NCBI GenBank assembly: GCA_025359915.1
Contig: JANYDE010000052.1
Span: 1 to 47,854, forward strand
DNA length: 47,854 nt
Origin: Chamaesiphon sp. 336R_metabinner_41
GTDB taxonomy: Bacteria > Cyanobacteriota > Cyanobacteriia > Cyanobacteriales > Chamaesiphonaceae
Reading direction: 5' to 3'
The notes beneath the pieces are model-generated. The model worked only from the letters and a program-made list of their open reading frames with translations. It had not been told where the DNA came from and did no database searches. Position numbers and translations under genes: made by a program. This document shows, one piece after another, positions 17,778 through 26,264 of the stretch (within the stretch, counting starts at the first letter, position 1; each line of letters begins with the position of its first letter).

Positions 17778-19415
17778 ATGGCAAACATTAAATTAGGTCA
17801 AAGTATTGTAGGCTCTTTAACTAGTGGCGATGCCAAACTCGATGGCTCTAGCTACGACGAATATAATATCTCAGGACTAGACACTTTTCGACAGGTCAAG
17901 ATCTCCCTCGATCGACCAGAAAATGCTGGGAATACTATCGTCAGAGTTGTGAATGCGGATACAGGTATCCCCCTAAATGGAGCGACATCTTCCTCAGGGA
18001 CATTATCACTAACTGGAACCTCATTTCCTGGCACTAATTACAAAATTCAGGTAATCGGTGAAAAGTTAGGTGACTATACCTTATCACTCATCGATAATGG
18101 TAGAGCAACCTCCCTCGTCAGCACGCTCACCGCGCCCAGTACTGGTGATATCAAAGTTCGACTGGGCACGATTGGAGCTAGCGGGATTTTTACCCCCTTA
18201 GCAAGTTCGGCTGATAAATTTAGCACCGACTTACTATCGGATATCGCCTTGGCTCCCAACGGTCAATTATATGGAGTTGGGCATCCATCCGAGGGTGCGG
18301 GTGCCGATATGTTGTACAAAATCAATCCAAATGTTGGGGTAAGCGAGCGAATTCAGGGGACAAATATTATCAGTCCGAATGGAGTTAACCTGACAACAAC
18401 TCTCAACGCGCTCGAATTTGCGGCTGACAACAAACTTTATAGCATCGGATCCAACTCAGATAAACTTTATCAGATTGATGTTAAGACTAGTGTGGCAACT
18501 GCCATCGCCGATTTACCAAAAGGTTTTGTCGGGAGTAGCGATCTAGTTTATGATGCACCAAACAATCGTTTCTTGGCGACATCAAAAGATACCGAAACTA
18601 GTGATGCCCTCTGGCAAATTCCCCTAGCAAATCCAGCGGGAGCCACTAAAATCGGTCAAATTGGGTTTCTGGGTGTACTGGGCATCGACTTTGAAAATGG
18701 ACAACTGACTGGATTTGCGACTACTGGTACCGGAGATACTTCAAGTACCAACCGGATTAGGATTAGTCCTACGAGCGGTCTGGGCACACTCGATCAATCA
18801 ATTACAGGCGATCGACTTTTAGGCGGCATTAGTGGAGCTGCTACCATCCTAGGATCTACTCTAAATCCACTAGCTGCACCAGTAAATTGGATCGGCAGTC
18901 AATCCCAAGGACTACCCGAAGGAAATACGATCGATCTCTTCAAGGATACCGACAAAAAACTCAAAGCAGATATTACGACGAGCGGAAATGCTGCCTATAA
19001 CGATAGTATCGGTTTCTATGTTGTCGAAGACGGGCTGCTCGGCACCATCAAACTGAGCGATGGCAGTTTCTTGAAACCTGGTGATGCTAAATACGCACTC
19101 GAAGCAGCTAAAAGTGCCGTCTTCCAAGCAAGTAAAATCGACAGCCAACTCAACCGAGATATTACTGGCGGCAAAGTCTACGCACCGATAGTCATTGGAC
19201 AAGGTTCGTTAGCTGATTTTGTGAGCCGGAATCCCACGAATGGCGGCGGTAAGAATGAGATTCATGCTTACGTTAATTATGTTGCGGGTAATGCCGATAA
19301 AGTCGATCACTTCCGACTATTAGGTAATAATAGCTTTGGGGTGGAAGATATGTACGGTGGTGGCGATCGAGATTTCAACGATCTTGTCGTCAACGTTAAT
19401 ATTCGATCGGTCTAA
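17778..19415 (+). CDS. DUF4114 surface-type protein, copy B
   Basis: This 545-residue paralogue of copy A has the same order: N-terminal MANIKLGQSIVGSLTSGD with GLDTFRQVKISL, a propeller-like middle (LEFAADNKLYSIG, LYQIDVKTSVATAIADLP, ALWQIPLANPAGATKIG) and a C-terminal DUF4114 domain with FGVEDMYGGGDRDFNDLVV. The two proteins are clearly duplicates but have diverged most in loops and in the region after residue 300. An aagga ribosome binding site precedes the ATG by about 20 bases. A 16-bp stem-loop follows the stop (19437-19481). Extracellular location is inferred, not shown. Confidence 0.85.
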   Translation: MANIKLGQSIVGSLTSGDAKLDGSSYDEYNISGLDTFRQVKISLDRPENAGNTIVRVVNADTGIPLNGATSSSGTLSLTGTSFPGTNYKIQVIGEKLGDYTLSLIDNGRATSLVSTLTAPSTGDIKVRLGTIGASGIFTPLASSADKFSTDLLSDIALAPNGQLYGVGHPSEGAGADMLYKINPNVGVSERIQGTNIISPNGVNLTTTLNALEFAADNKLYSIGSNSDKLYQIDVKTSVATAIADLPKGFVGSSDLVYDAPNNRFLATSKDTETSDALWQIPLANPAGATKIGQIGFLGVLGIDFENGQLTGFATTGTGDTSSTNRIRISPTSGLGTLDQSITGDRLLGGISGAATILGSTLNPLAAPVNWIGSQSQGLPEGNTIDLFKDTDKKLKADITTSGNAAYNDSIGFYVVEDGLLGTIKLSDGSFLKPGDAKYALEAAKSAVFQASKIDSQLNRDITGGKVYAPIVIGQGSLADFVSRNPTNGGGKNEIHAYVNYVAGNADKVDHFRLLGNNSFGVEDMYGGGDRDFNDLVVNVNIRSV

Positions 19416-19436
19416 ATGTTCGATTCTTCAAGGAGA

Positions 19437-19481
19437 GGCTGATTCGTTGGCAAACTCTCCGCTACTGCCAACGAATCAGCC
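19437..19481 (+). terminator. Strong stem-loop after the DUF4114 pair
   Basis: ggctgattcgttggca (19437-19452) pairs perfectly with tgccaacgaatcagcc (19466-19481) across a 13-base loop. It lies 21 bases after the stop codon of copy B. There is no T-run after it, so it may act as a factor-dependent end or as an RNA-stabilising hairpin. Confidence 0.6.
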
Positions 19482-19528
19482 CCAAAATGCGCGATAGTGA
19501 TAACTTCAGGCGTATCGACTAAACCCAG

Positions 19529-20523
19529 ATGGCAGTAGCAGCAAAGCAGAATAATTCGGACTCGTTCGAGCAGAAACTATGGAAAACCGCCGATAAGCTA
19601 CGCAAGAATATCGATGCGGCTGAATATAAGCATATTGTGCTGGGGCTAATTTTCCTCAAATACATCTCCGATGCCTTTGATGTCTTGCATGACAAGCTGC
19701 GATCAGGTGAGGGAGAATACGCTGGAGCCGACCCTGAAGACCGAGATGAATTCTGCCGAAAATGTGTTTTTCGTGCCTGTAGAGGCGCGGTGGGGGTATC
19801 TCCAAGCCCAGGCGAAACAGCCGGATATCGGTAAGACTGTCGATTTGGCGATGGAATCGAAGCTTGCGCGCCGTCTTCGGCGGTCGAGAAAGAAAACGCC
19901 AAGCGGTTGAAGGGGATTCTGCCTAAGGTGTACGGGCAACAGCAACGAAACTACCTATAAATTGTGTCGGATGAATCTCGCGCTGCGGGGAATTGATGGC
20001 TCGAATATCAAGTGGAATCCCGAAGGTTCGTTTCTCAATGATGCTCACCAGGATTTGAAGGCGGATTTTGTGATTGCCAATCCGCCGTTTAACGATAGCG
20101 ATTGGAGTGGGGACAGTTTGCGGACGGATGGACGCTGGCAATATGGGACACCGCCAGAAGGAAATGCTAACTTTGCCTGGGTGCAGCATTTTCTCTATCA
20201 TCTCTCCCCCACGGGTGCGGCGGGGTTTGTGTTGTCTAATGGTTCTTTATCCTCGAATACCAGCGGTGAGGGGGAGATTCGCAAGGCTTTAGTCGAGCAG
20301 GATTTGGTGGACTGTATCGTGATGTTGCCGACTCAACTTTTCTACAATACGGGGATTCCGGCTTGTCTGTGGTTTCTGAGCCGATACAAGAACCGCAACC
20401 GCAAGGGTGAGGTGTTATTCATCGATGCTTCGGAGTTGGGCTATATGGTGAGTCGGAGTAGTCGGGCGTTTACGGATGATGAGACTAGCAGGATTGCTGA
20501 TACTTATCATGAGTGGAAGAAGA
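19529..20523 (+). pseudogene. hsdM: Decayed type I restriction-modification methylase HsdM
   Basis: The frame opens with MAVAAKQNNSDSFEQKLWKT and the HsdM N-terminal helices (AEYKHIVLGLIFLKYISDAF). After DPEDRDEF (about 19750) it shifts by one base into AENVFFVPVEARWGYLQ. Near 19860 a second shift or small insertion leads to [19 protein letters not shown] (ending about 19937). There the text jumps directly to [20 protein letters not shown]. The jump loses the segment that in intact HsdM carries SAM-binding motif I (DPCCGSGGMF-type). The catalytic NPPF remains at about 20079. Similarity ends at [18 protein letters not shown], where repeats take over. No hsdR or hsdS remains nearby. It is not expected to be active. 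Confidence 0.88.
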
Positions 20524-20525
20524 TT

Positions 20526-20641
20526 CCCTCCCCTAGCCCCTCCCAGGATGCGAGGATTTTCCCCTCCCCTAGCCCCTCCCAGGATGCGAGGATTTTCCCC
20601 TCCCCTAGCCCCTCCCAGGATGCGGGGATTTTCCCCTCCCA
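20526..20641 (+). repeat. 36-bp tandem repeat, about 3 copies
   Basis: The period is 36 bases, judged from ctagcccctcccagg at 20533, 20569 and 20605. As 36 is a multiple of 3, the open frame continues through it as a 12-residue repeat ([12 protein letters not shown]). The units are almost identical; the third has gcgggg for gcgagg. The array replaces the C-terminus of the hsdM remnant and may vary in copy number between strains. Confidence 0.88.
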
Positions 20642-20701
20642 GGGGCAGGGTGGTTTCATACAAGAAAAGAATAATGTCAAAACCCTAGTTCTTAGTCTTC
20701 A

Positions 20702-20813
20702 AACGCCCTCTGCGAAGGCAGACGCTACGCGAACAAATGAATTTGGGGCTAAGAGCGAAAGTCCACTGAAGTGGACTAAGCGATTTTTCTTCCGGTGTAT
20801 GAAACCACCCTGG
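20702..20813. repeat. Palindromic interspersed repeats at the hsdM 3' end
   Basis: Two parts are seen. ccctctgcgaaggcagacgc (20707-20726) is a small hairpin repeat related to one found in cofH (29166-29183). At 20738-20813 lies the second copy of the element at 5563-5637, inverted, with agtccact-ga-agtggact at its centre. They carry the open frame to a stop at 20852, overlapping the 3' end of cpcT. Confidence 0.75.
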
Positions 20814-20848
20814 TTTAGCTATTTGCTTGAGGGGGTTAAATTATTAAG

Positions 20849-21454
20849 CTAAACTACCAAACCACCAATTTGGACTTCATCGGCAAAACTAACTGTCTGA
20901 GTGAATTCAAATGGCCCCGCAATCGATCCCCAGATATGTTCATCGGTAATAATATCACGACCGCGATCGAGGCTAATTAGCTTCCCAGGTGCGATTTCAA
21001 AGCTGTTGTCCAAATAAGTCTCTTTGCCATTTCGGGTGACCTTACAGCCCTTTCCAGGCTCCACATAGCCTTTAAAAGTACTACCAGTCCACTCGGTAAT
21101 CATCGTGCAGCCGGACATCTTAATAATTTGCTGGCGGGTAAGTTGTTGGAGCTTTTCGGGCTGACGTGCAGCTCCATGAAATTCGGCTTCCGGTTCGATA
21201 TTATAATGTTCGATTTCGATTCGTTCGTTGACAATCACAAATTTCAATACTCGCAATCGATAGGGATTACCAAGCATAAAATCATAAGCCTGTTCGAGAA
21301 ATAAACTCACCCCATCCAATAACTCATATGGAAGCGGACGCATACATACCCGGATATGTGCGAAAAATGGTGGATTTTCAAATGCTTGTGCTTGATTGCT
21401 AAAATCTCCAGCCATCCAGCGTACCAGGGTAGGAATATCTGTAGAATGAGTCAT
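20849..21454 (-). CDS. cpcT: Phycobiliprotein chromophore lyase CpcT
   Basis: This is a 201-residue member of the CpcT/CpeT lyases, which attach phycocyanobilin to the beta subunit of phycocyanin (Cys153/155 site in the known enzyme). The family signatures are very clear: [20 protein letters not shown] at the start, [54 protein letters not shown] and PFEFTQ. The start is placed at MTHS, giving the normal length; an upstream extension of 17 residues is not conserved. It is divergent from the DUF309 gene with 67 bases between starts. No other phycobilisome gene is in the window. Confidence 0.95.
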   Translation of the reverse strand: MTHSTDIPTLVRWMAGDFSNQAQAFENPPFFAHIRVCMRPLPYELLDGVSLFLEQAYDFMLGNPYRLRVLKFVIVNERIEIEHYNIEPEAEFHGAARQPEKLQQLTRQQIIKMSGCTMITEWTGSTFKGYVEPGKGCKVTRNGKETYLDNSFEIAPGKLISLDRGRDIITDEHIWGSIAGPFEFTQTVSFADEVQIGGLVV

Positions 21455-21521
21455 AGTCAACGATCGGATGTTAGTTACTATCGATCTTACCTGGAACTGT
21501 GGCACTGGACTCGATAAAATT

Positions 21522-21941
21522 ATGACTGAGAACTATCCATCGGCATGGTTGCAGGGTATTGCAGAGTTTAATGATGGAGAATATTATGCTTGTCATGATA
21601 CCCTCGAAGCGTTATGGATGGATTCGATCGATCCAGACAAGAAATTCTATCAAGGTGTGTTGCAAATCGCTGTTGCTTGTTATCATCTCCACAATCGCAA
21701 CTGGCGCGGGGCTGTAATTTTGTTGGGCGAGGGGATTGGCAGATTGCCTTATTATCAGCCTGTGTATGCAGGGATTGATGTTACTGGGTTGATTCGATCT
21801 AGTAGTAATCTATTAAAGATTTTACAATCGATCGGTAGTGATGGGATCGACGGTTTTGTCGATCGATTACCTCAAGATCGATCTTTTTTACCAGTCGTTT
21901 GCTTTGTGAGAATCGAACCCGATTGTCACACTACGATTTGA
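21522..21941 (+). CDS. DUF309 domain protein
   Basis: The product is 139 residues. The DUF309 pattern is visible: WLQGIAEFNDGEYYACHDTLEALWM (residues about 8-32), then FYQGVLQIAVACYHLHNRNWRGAVILLGEG, a compact all-helical fold with conserved H, E and W residues. The start at MTENYPSAW fits the family better than the longer frame, which begins 54 bases earlier inside the intergenic spacer. Biochemical function of the family is not established. It is divergent from cpcT and has no partner gene. Confidence 0.85.
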   Translation: MTENYPSAWLQGIAEFNDGEYYACHDTLEALWMDSIDPDKKFYQGVLQIAVACYHLHNRNWRGAVILLGEGIGRLPYYQPVYAGIDVTGLIRSSSNLLKILQSIGSDGIDGFVDRLPQDRSFLPVVCFVRIEPDCHTTI

Positions 21942-22030
21942 ATAAATTCACACTTACAATACTTACCGAAAAGCAGGGGTTTAAATCCCCCATCCTGAAC
22001 ACCCAACTATCAAATATCAATTAATTTAAC

Positions 22031-22468
22031 TTATTTCCCAGTGACTGACGCAAAATCAGATTTAAGAACCATCGAGGCGCAGACAACTACCATTAAAATC
22101 ATCCCAATTAAAAATGTGACGTTAGCAATATTACCTGCTCTGCGCACACTACGATTACTATTCGTGGTTACTCTGATTGCCCAGTAAGCAATGATCGCAG
22201 CGGTGAGAAAAATAAAGGAATCGATTGCAAGTATATCGTCGATATATGTGCCAGCTTTCTGGACATCATCATCAACTTGCATAATCGAAACGCCAGTCAA
22301 GCAAACACCAACCATTGCCACCGATATTTCAGAGATATGGATATAAATATCTCGTTCAAACATCCGGTGATAAAATGATTCCAAGTTGCTATCTTCTTCT
22401 GAATTGCAATCCGATATCTTGCTAGTATCTTTGGTGAGATTTAGCATCTTTCCCATGATTTTTCTCAT
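22031..22468 (-). CDS. Uncharacterised three-helix membrane protein
   Basis: This 145-residue protein is not recognised. After an acidic, charged N-terminal 40 residues (NSEEDSNLESFYHRMFERD) come three hydrophobic helices: ISVAMVGVCLTGVSIM, SFIFLTAAIIAYWAIRV and ANVTFLIGMILMVVVC. The connecting loop between the first two is acidic (QVDDDVQKAG). An ATG start is chosen in place of a TTG 15 bases upstream, and one or two later ATGs are also possible. It stands alone between DUF309 and DUF1501 genes. It is probably a real inner-membrane protein. Confidence 0.65.
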   Translation of the reverse strand: MRKIMGKMLNLTKDTSKISDCNSEEDSNLESFYHRMFERDIYIHISEISVAMVGVCLTGVSIMQVDDDVQKAGTYIDDILAIDSFIFLTAAIIAYWAIRVTTNSNRSVRRAGNIANVTFLIGMILMVVVCASMVLKSDFASVTGK

Positions 22469-22700
22469 CTTATTTATTACCAACTATGTGTAACGATGAT
22501 TGAGATATTTAGTTGCTTCGATCATCTGCGCTTGAGAAATCGAAGAGATTGGAGATTATCGAGCAAACAGTTGGCAGATCCAGCCGAATTGCTGCGGCAT
22601 AGCTGGTGCTGTGGGTGACAAGATTCGATCGATCGACTAGATAATAACATTTTTAGCGGATAGATCTGTAAATTAGTACTGGGATTTACGCCGTAGAATA

Positions 22701-23927
22701 CTAGACAAAATTTAGCAGTTGTCCCGCGTATTTAGGAAATATCTGTGACAACTGATTGGCATCAACCGCCAACCGCCGAGTTAGCACAGTTCCCAACACA
22801 TCGCGAAAATCTGTCGTCACAGCTAAATCGCGCCCTTGATATCGCTGTGCTGGCTCCAATCCATTCCACTTACCATAGACAGTCCCACCGCGAATACCAC
22901 CACCGAGTAGCCACATCGCATTTCCATGTCCGTGATCCGTACCACCATTGCCATTTTCCTTCACCGTCCGCCCAAATTCCGACATTACGACAATCGTCGT
23001 ATTCTGATAAGCTGCACCCAATCCAGTCTGTAGGGCAACTAAGCCCTTACCTAATTGCTCTAGATTGCGGGCTAATTGCCCTTGTGCCGCGCCTTGATTG
23101 ATATGGGTATCCCAACCACCTACAGCAAGAAACGACATCTGAATGCGGGAGTCTCGTGCCATCAGACGGGCTAATCGTTGGGCATCATCGGGAAACCCAT
23201 TGGGTAAAGTTGCACCATTATTTGCCATCTTCATTTCGGCTTCGAGATCCTTGAGTAGCTCGGTACGGGCGACTCTAGCCTCGCGGTAAGTCTGACTGAG
23301 CGCGTCATTATTGCCATACAATCGATCGAATGCGTTAGCAATTTGGGGTTTATCGATTTGCTGGCGATTACCTGCGTTGCGCCCAGATGCAAGGTTGGCT
23401 ACAGCTCTTTTGCCCAGCAGAATGCGAGGGGTCGTCGCACCAACGCTGACAGCCTGAAGTGGATTTTTGGCTGACATTGCGCCCAATAATCGATTCATCC
23501 AACCATCGCGGGTGGATTTGATGCCAGGAGTACCACTTTCGAGATAGTCTTGAGCGTCGAAATGGGATCGCGTCTCGTCGTTGGAGCCGCAACAATGAAC
23601 AAAGGCGAGGCTCTTTTGTTGCCAGAGGGGGAGGAGGGAAGCTAGAGCGGGATGCAAGCCAAATTGTCCGTCTAGATCGATTGCACCATTGGGTTGCCCT
23701 GGTTGAGGGATAGCAATTGTGGGTCGATCGAGATAATATGTTGGTTCACGATAAGGGACAACTACACTCAATCCATCGATCGCCCCGCGCAAGAAAACTA
23801 CAATTAATCGATGAGGATGGGGATCTGTTGCGGCAATAGTTCGAGCTGCCCAGCCGTGCGTACCGATACTGATTAATGATGAGGCAGAAAAGAGAGTCGA
23901 TTGAATTAGGAATTGACGACGGTTCAT
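22701..23927 (-). CDS. DUF1501 family protein, probable Tat export
   Basis: This is a 408-residue protein. The N-terminus MNRRQFLIQSTLFSASSL is a twin-arginine type signal (NRRQFL), followed by a small-residue stretch ending near GWAA. The sulfatase-like DUF1501 fold is indicated by IVVFLRGAIDGLSVVVPY, GGWDTHINQG, VVMSEFGRTVKENG and GGTDHGHGNAMWLLGGGI. The family is widespread, usually paired with DUF1800 as here. The two proteins are assumed to work together in the periplasm or at the surface, but their reaction is unknown. It starts 20 bases after the DUF1800 stop. Confidence 0.92.
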   Translation of the reverse strand: MNRRQFLIQSTLFSASSLISIGTHGWAARTIAATDPHPHRLIVVFLRGAIDGLSVVVPYREPTYYLDRPTIAIPQPGQPNGAIDLDGQFGLHPALASLLPLWQQKSLAFVHCCGSNDETRSHFDAQDYLESGTPGIKSTRDGWMNRLLGAMSAKNPLQAVSVGATTPRILLGKRAVANLASGRNAGNRQQIDKPQIANAFDRLYGNNDALSQTYREARVARTELLKDLEAEMKMANNGATLPNGFPDDAQRLARLMARDSRIQMSFLAVGGWDTHINQGAAQGQLARNLEQLGKGLVALQTGLGAAYQNTTIVVMSEFGRTVKENGNGGTDHGHGNAMWLLGGGIRGGTVYGKWNGLEPAQRYQGRDLAVTTDFRDVLGTVLTRRLAVDANQLSQIFPKYAGQLLNFV

Positions 23928-23947
23928 AAAATATTAATAAGAATCAA

Positions 23948-25486
23948 TTATTTTCTCATAAATTCTGGACTACCGAGAATTAAGGCAGCGCGAATCTCTG
24001 GATTGCTAGATGAGATTGCTTGTTGGGTTTGAGTTGAAAAATTATTGCCTAACGTAGTAGATAACTTAACAGGATCGACAACTGATATCTTCATGACAGA
24101 CGACAAACTATTCGGGGTTTGAAGTGGAGAATTTGGTGCTGTAGTTGTCGATGCCGAAATAGGTAATTTACCCTTCGCTAAATTAGTCGCATAGTTAATC
24201 CGTCGAGTCATACTATCTGGATTCAGCCAAGCATCTTGAGTATTCTGATAACCATTTGGAGTCGGACAGCCATAGAGGGGCATTCCTAGTTGTTTCAAAA
24301 AATCATTTAAAGGTTTAACCTGATTAATTTCCGTACCTGTCGATCGAACTGAAGAAATTGCATATTGATATGGTGTCTTAAATTTCGCTCCATAGTACTT
24401 GGGATCCGAGAATTCAGGACTATGGAAGAGGGTATCTAGAACTAGTTTGATATCTCCATCGGTGGCAATAAATCGCTTGGAAAGCTTATCAATTAGACTT
24501 TTTGGTGGATTGTCAGCAACGAAGTATTGAGCGAGTTTAACGCTAATCTGACGGGCGGTGCTAGGATGTCTGGAGAGTAGATCTAGAGCTTGTTCACCTT
24601 CGCCGCTCCCACTGCCAATAATATTTTGGGTTAGAAATATCTTGTTGCTGAAATCATGGCGGTTGCGATTAAATTGAAAGCTATAACCATCGGGTACTCT
24701 TTGTCCTGGCTGTTTAAATCCCCAGCCAGTTAATATTTTAGCTAAGGCAATCACATCAGCTTGCTTGTAGCCACCATCTACACCCAAAGTATGGAGTTCC
24801 ATTAGTTCGCGAGCATAGTTTTCGTTTAAGCCCTGCATCCTACCTTTTTTATGAGGATTTGGCACACTATTTTGCCAATTATCTAGATAAAATAACATTG
24901 CTGGATGTCGAGCAGTTGCACCGAGTAGATCTCTAAATTTACCCATCGCATAAGGACGAATTGCTTGCTGTTCATAAGCACCTACCCACAATCTATCAAT
25001 TCCCTTATCTGCATGAACATTAAAGTGATTGTACCAAAAATCCACCATCACTTCATTGAGCTGTCTTTGACTATAGATTGATCGCCATAATTTAGCCTCG
25101 ATTGCTTGATTTGTAACCTGTCTGGTTTGTTGTTGCTGAATTTTCTTGTCGCCTGGGATCGGACTTTGGATGTCTATTTGACGATTGGGATTATATCTCT
25201 GAAATAGTTCGACAGGAGAGAGATTGATCGTCTCTAGTTTCGATAATTTTTCCGTAACAATTGGCGATTCGGCGATCGAGTCGGGATTTAGTTGTTGCTG
25301 GATATATTTATCCATCCCCATCTTTTGGACTTGTTCGAGTTCGCCAGGTCGGATTCCCAGACTCAATCGATTCAAGAGATGGATGAATTTTGAATTGACT
25401 GGCTCAGATTGAGCAATGTTAGCTAATAATAACCAAATCAAACTAGTTAGAAAAACTAAATATTTACGAGTATTCACGATCGACAA
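23948..25486 (-). CDS. DUF1800 family protein
   Basis: This 512-residue protein begins with a Sec-type signal (RKYLVFLTSLIWLLLANIAQS, cleavage near residue 28). The DUF1800 pattern is clear: FIHLLNRLSLGIRPGELEQV near the mature start, EVMVDFWYNHFNVHADK-type segment, NENYARELMELHTLGVDGGY, and AKILTGWGFKQPG. The C-terminal third has a Thr/Ser/Pro-rich linker (ASTTTAPNSPLQTPNSL). It is the first gene of a two-gene unit with DUF1501, 20 bases apart. The pair is common in bacteria and has no settled function. Confidence 0.92.
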   Translation of the reverse strand: MSIVNTRKYLVFLTSLIWLLLANIAQSEPVNSKFIHLLNRLSLGIRPGELEQVQKMGMDKYIQQQLNPDSIAESPIVTEKLSKLETINLSPVELFQRYNPNRQIDIQSPIPGDKKIQQQQTRQVTNQAIEAKLWRSIYSQRQLNEVMVDFWYNHFNVHADKGIDRLWVGAYEQQAIRPYAMGKFRDLLGATARHPAMLFYLDNWQNSVPNPHKKGRMQGLNENYARELMELHTLGVDGGYKQADVIALAKILTGWGFKQPGQRVPDGYSFQFNRNRHDFSNKIFLTQNIIGSGSGEGEQALDLLSRHPSTARQISVKLAQYFVADNPPKSLIDKLSKRFIATDGDIKLVLDTLFHSPEFSDPKYYGAKFKTPYQYAISSVRSTGTEINQVKPLNDFLKQLGMPLYGCPTPNGYQNTQDAWLNPDSMTRRINYATNLAKGKLPISASTTTAPNSPLQTPNSLSSVMKISVVDPVKLSTTLGNNFSTQTQQAISSSNPEIRAALILGSPEFMRK

Positions 25487-25812
25487 ACCTCGGAGATATA
25501 GAGGATATAAAGTGAGACAATCGGATCGTCATCTCACCTTTTAGCTACCCAAATTTAGACGGGTATTCGATCGAGAAAGTTCACTATTGCTTGGTAAATG
25601 ATTGATCTGGCAAAATCTCAGCAGGGGTAAACACCGTCAAAATCTAGATTTTCTGCCCAAGTTGTCAAAGGATCGAGCGTCCAGTCCATGCAGCTATTTA
25701 GCCCCAATACCTGCAATAAAAATAAAGCACATAATTATTTAAGCATTCCGAGCATATTTTTTGCCTCTTTGCTGGGTACATTAAGGCTGTGTAGCATTGG
25801 GTTAGCAAAGCT
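25487..25812. other. Gene-free stretch upstream of a small secreted protein
   Basis: The 326 bases between divergent genes hold no supported gene. A 42-codon frame (25688-25816) overlaps the next start and has no support. Promoters for both directions probably lie here, but none can be called with confidence. Confidence 0.4.
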
Positions 25813-26184
25813 GTGAAAAGCGTGTATATTTTGTGGTCATTAGTGACTGGCGTGAGTTTATTGGGTGTTCGGACTTTTGGAAATCCTTTTAGCGATCGAG
25901 TACAGTATCGAGTTGAGTATAGCGGTAAAGTAGGGACTACGCTGTGGGGTAGTTATACTCAAACACAGCATAATCGATCGAGAAGTAGCGTAACCGAACA
26001 GGCGATCGGTAAACTACCATTAACTGTCAATTTTACTAGTTCTAAAGATCTGACTATTTCGGCGAATGGTTCTACAGCTAACCAGGAGCCAATTACCATC
26101 AAGATCTTTAAACATGGTTCGGAGTGCAGTACTTCAGAACGAACCGATCGAGCAGGTGTCACTGATACAATTGTATGTAGATAG
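25813..26184 (+). CDS. Small secreted protein of unknown function
   Basis: This is a 123-residue frame beginning with GTG. The first 23 residues (KSVYILWSLVTGVSLLGV) look like an uncleaved or cleavable signal sequence. The mature part is polar and beta-rich, with YSGKVGTTLWGSYTQTQ and LTVNFTSSKDLTIS, and has two cysteines near the end (Cys107 and Cys122) that could form a disulfide. No family is recognised. It lies 80 bases before asnS on the same strand, which is probably coincidental. Codon use resembles neighbours. Confidence 0.6.
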   Translation: MKSVYILWSLVTGVSLLGVRTFGNPFSDRVQYRVEYSGKVGTTLWGSYTQTQHNRSRSSVTEQAIGKLPLTVNFTSSKDLTISANGSTANQEPITIKIFKHGSECSTSERTDRAGVTDTIVCR

Positions 26185-26264
26185 GTTTAATTCGTCGATC
26201 GTTGCTATCGTAGAATTTAGGATGGGATCCATTTACCTTGATTTATTTAGTCTGATTTTTAAAG

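Noticed and set aside
20526-20641. CRISPR array
   Set aside because: The 36-base units are directly adjacent with no unique spacers.
20415-20663. 82-residue minus-strand frame with [12 protein letters not shown] repeats
   Set aside because: It is the opposite strand of the 36-bp array, whose length keeps all frames open. No support as a gene.
25688-25816. 42-residue frame upstream of the small secreted protein
   Set aside because: It overlaps the next start codon, has no family pattern and a mixed composition.
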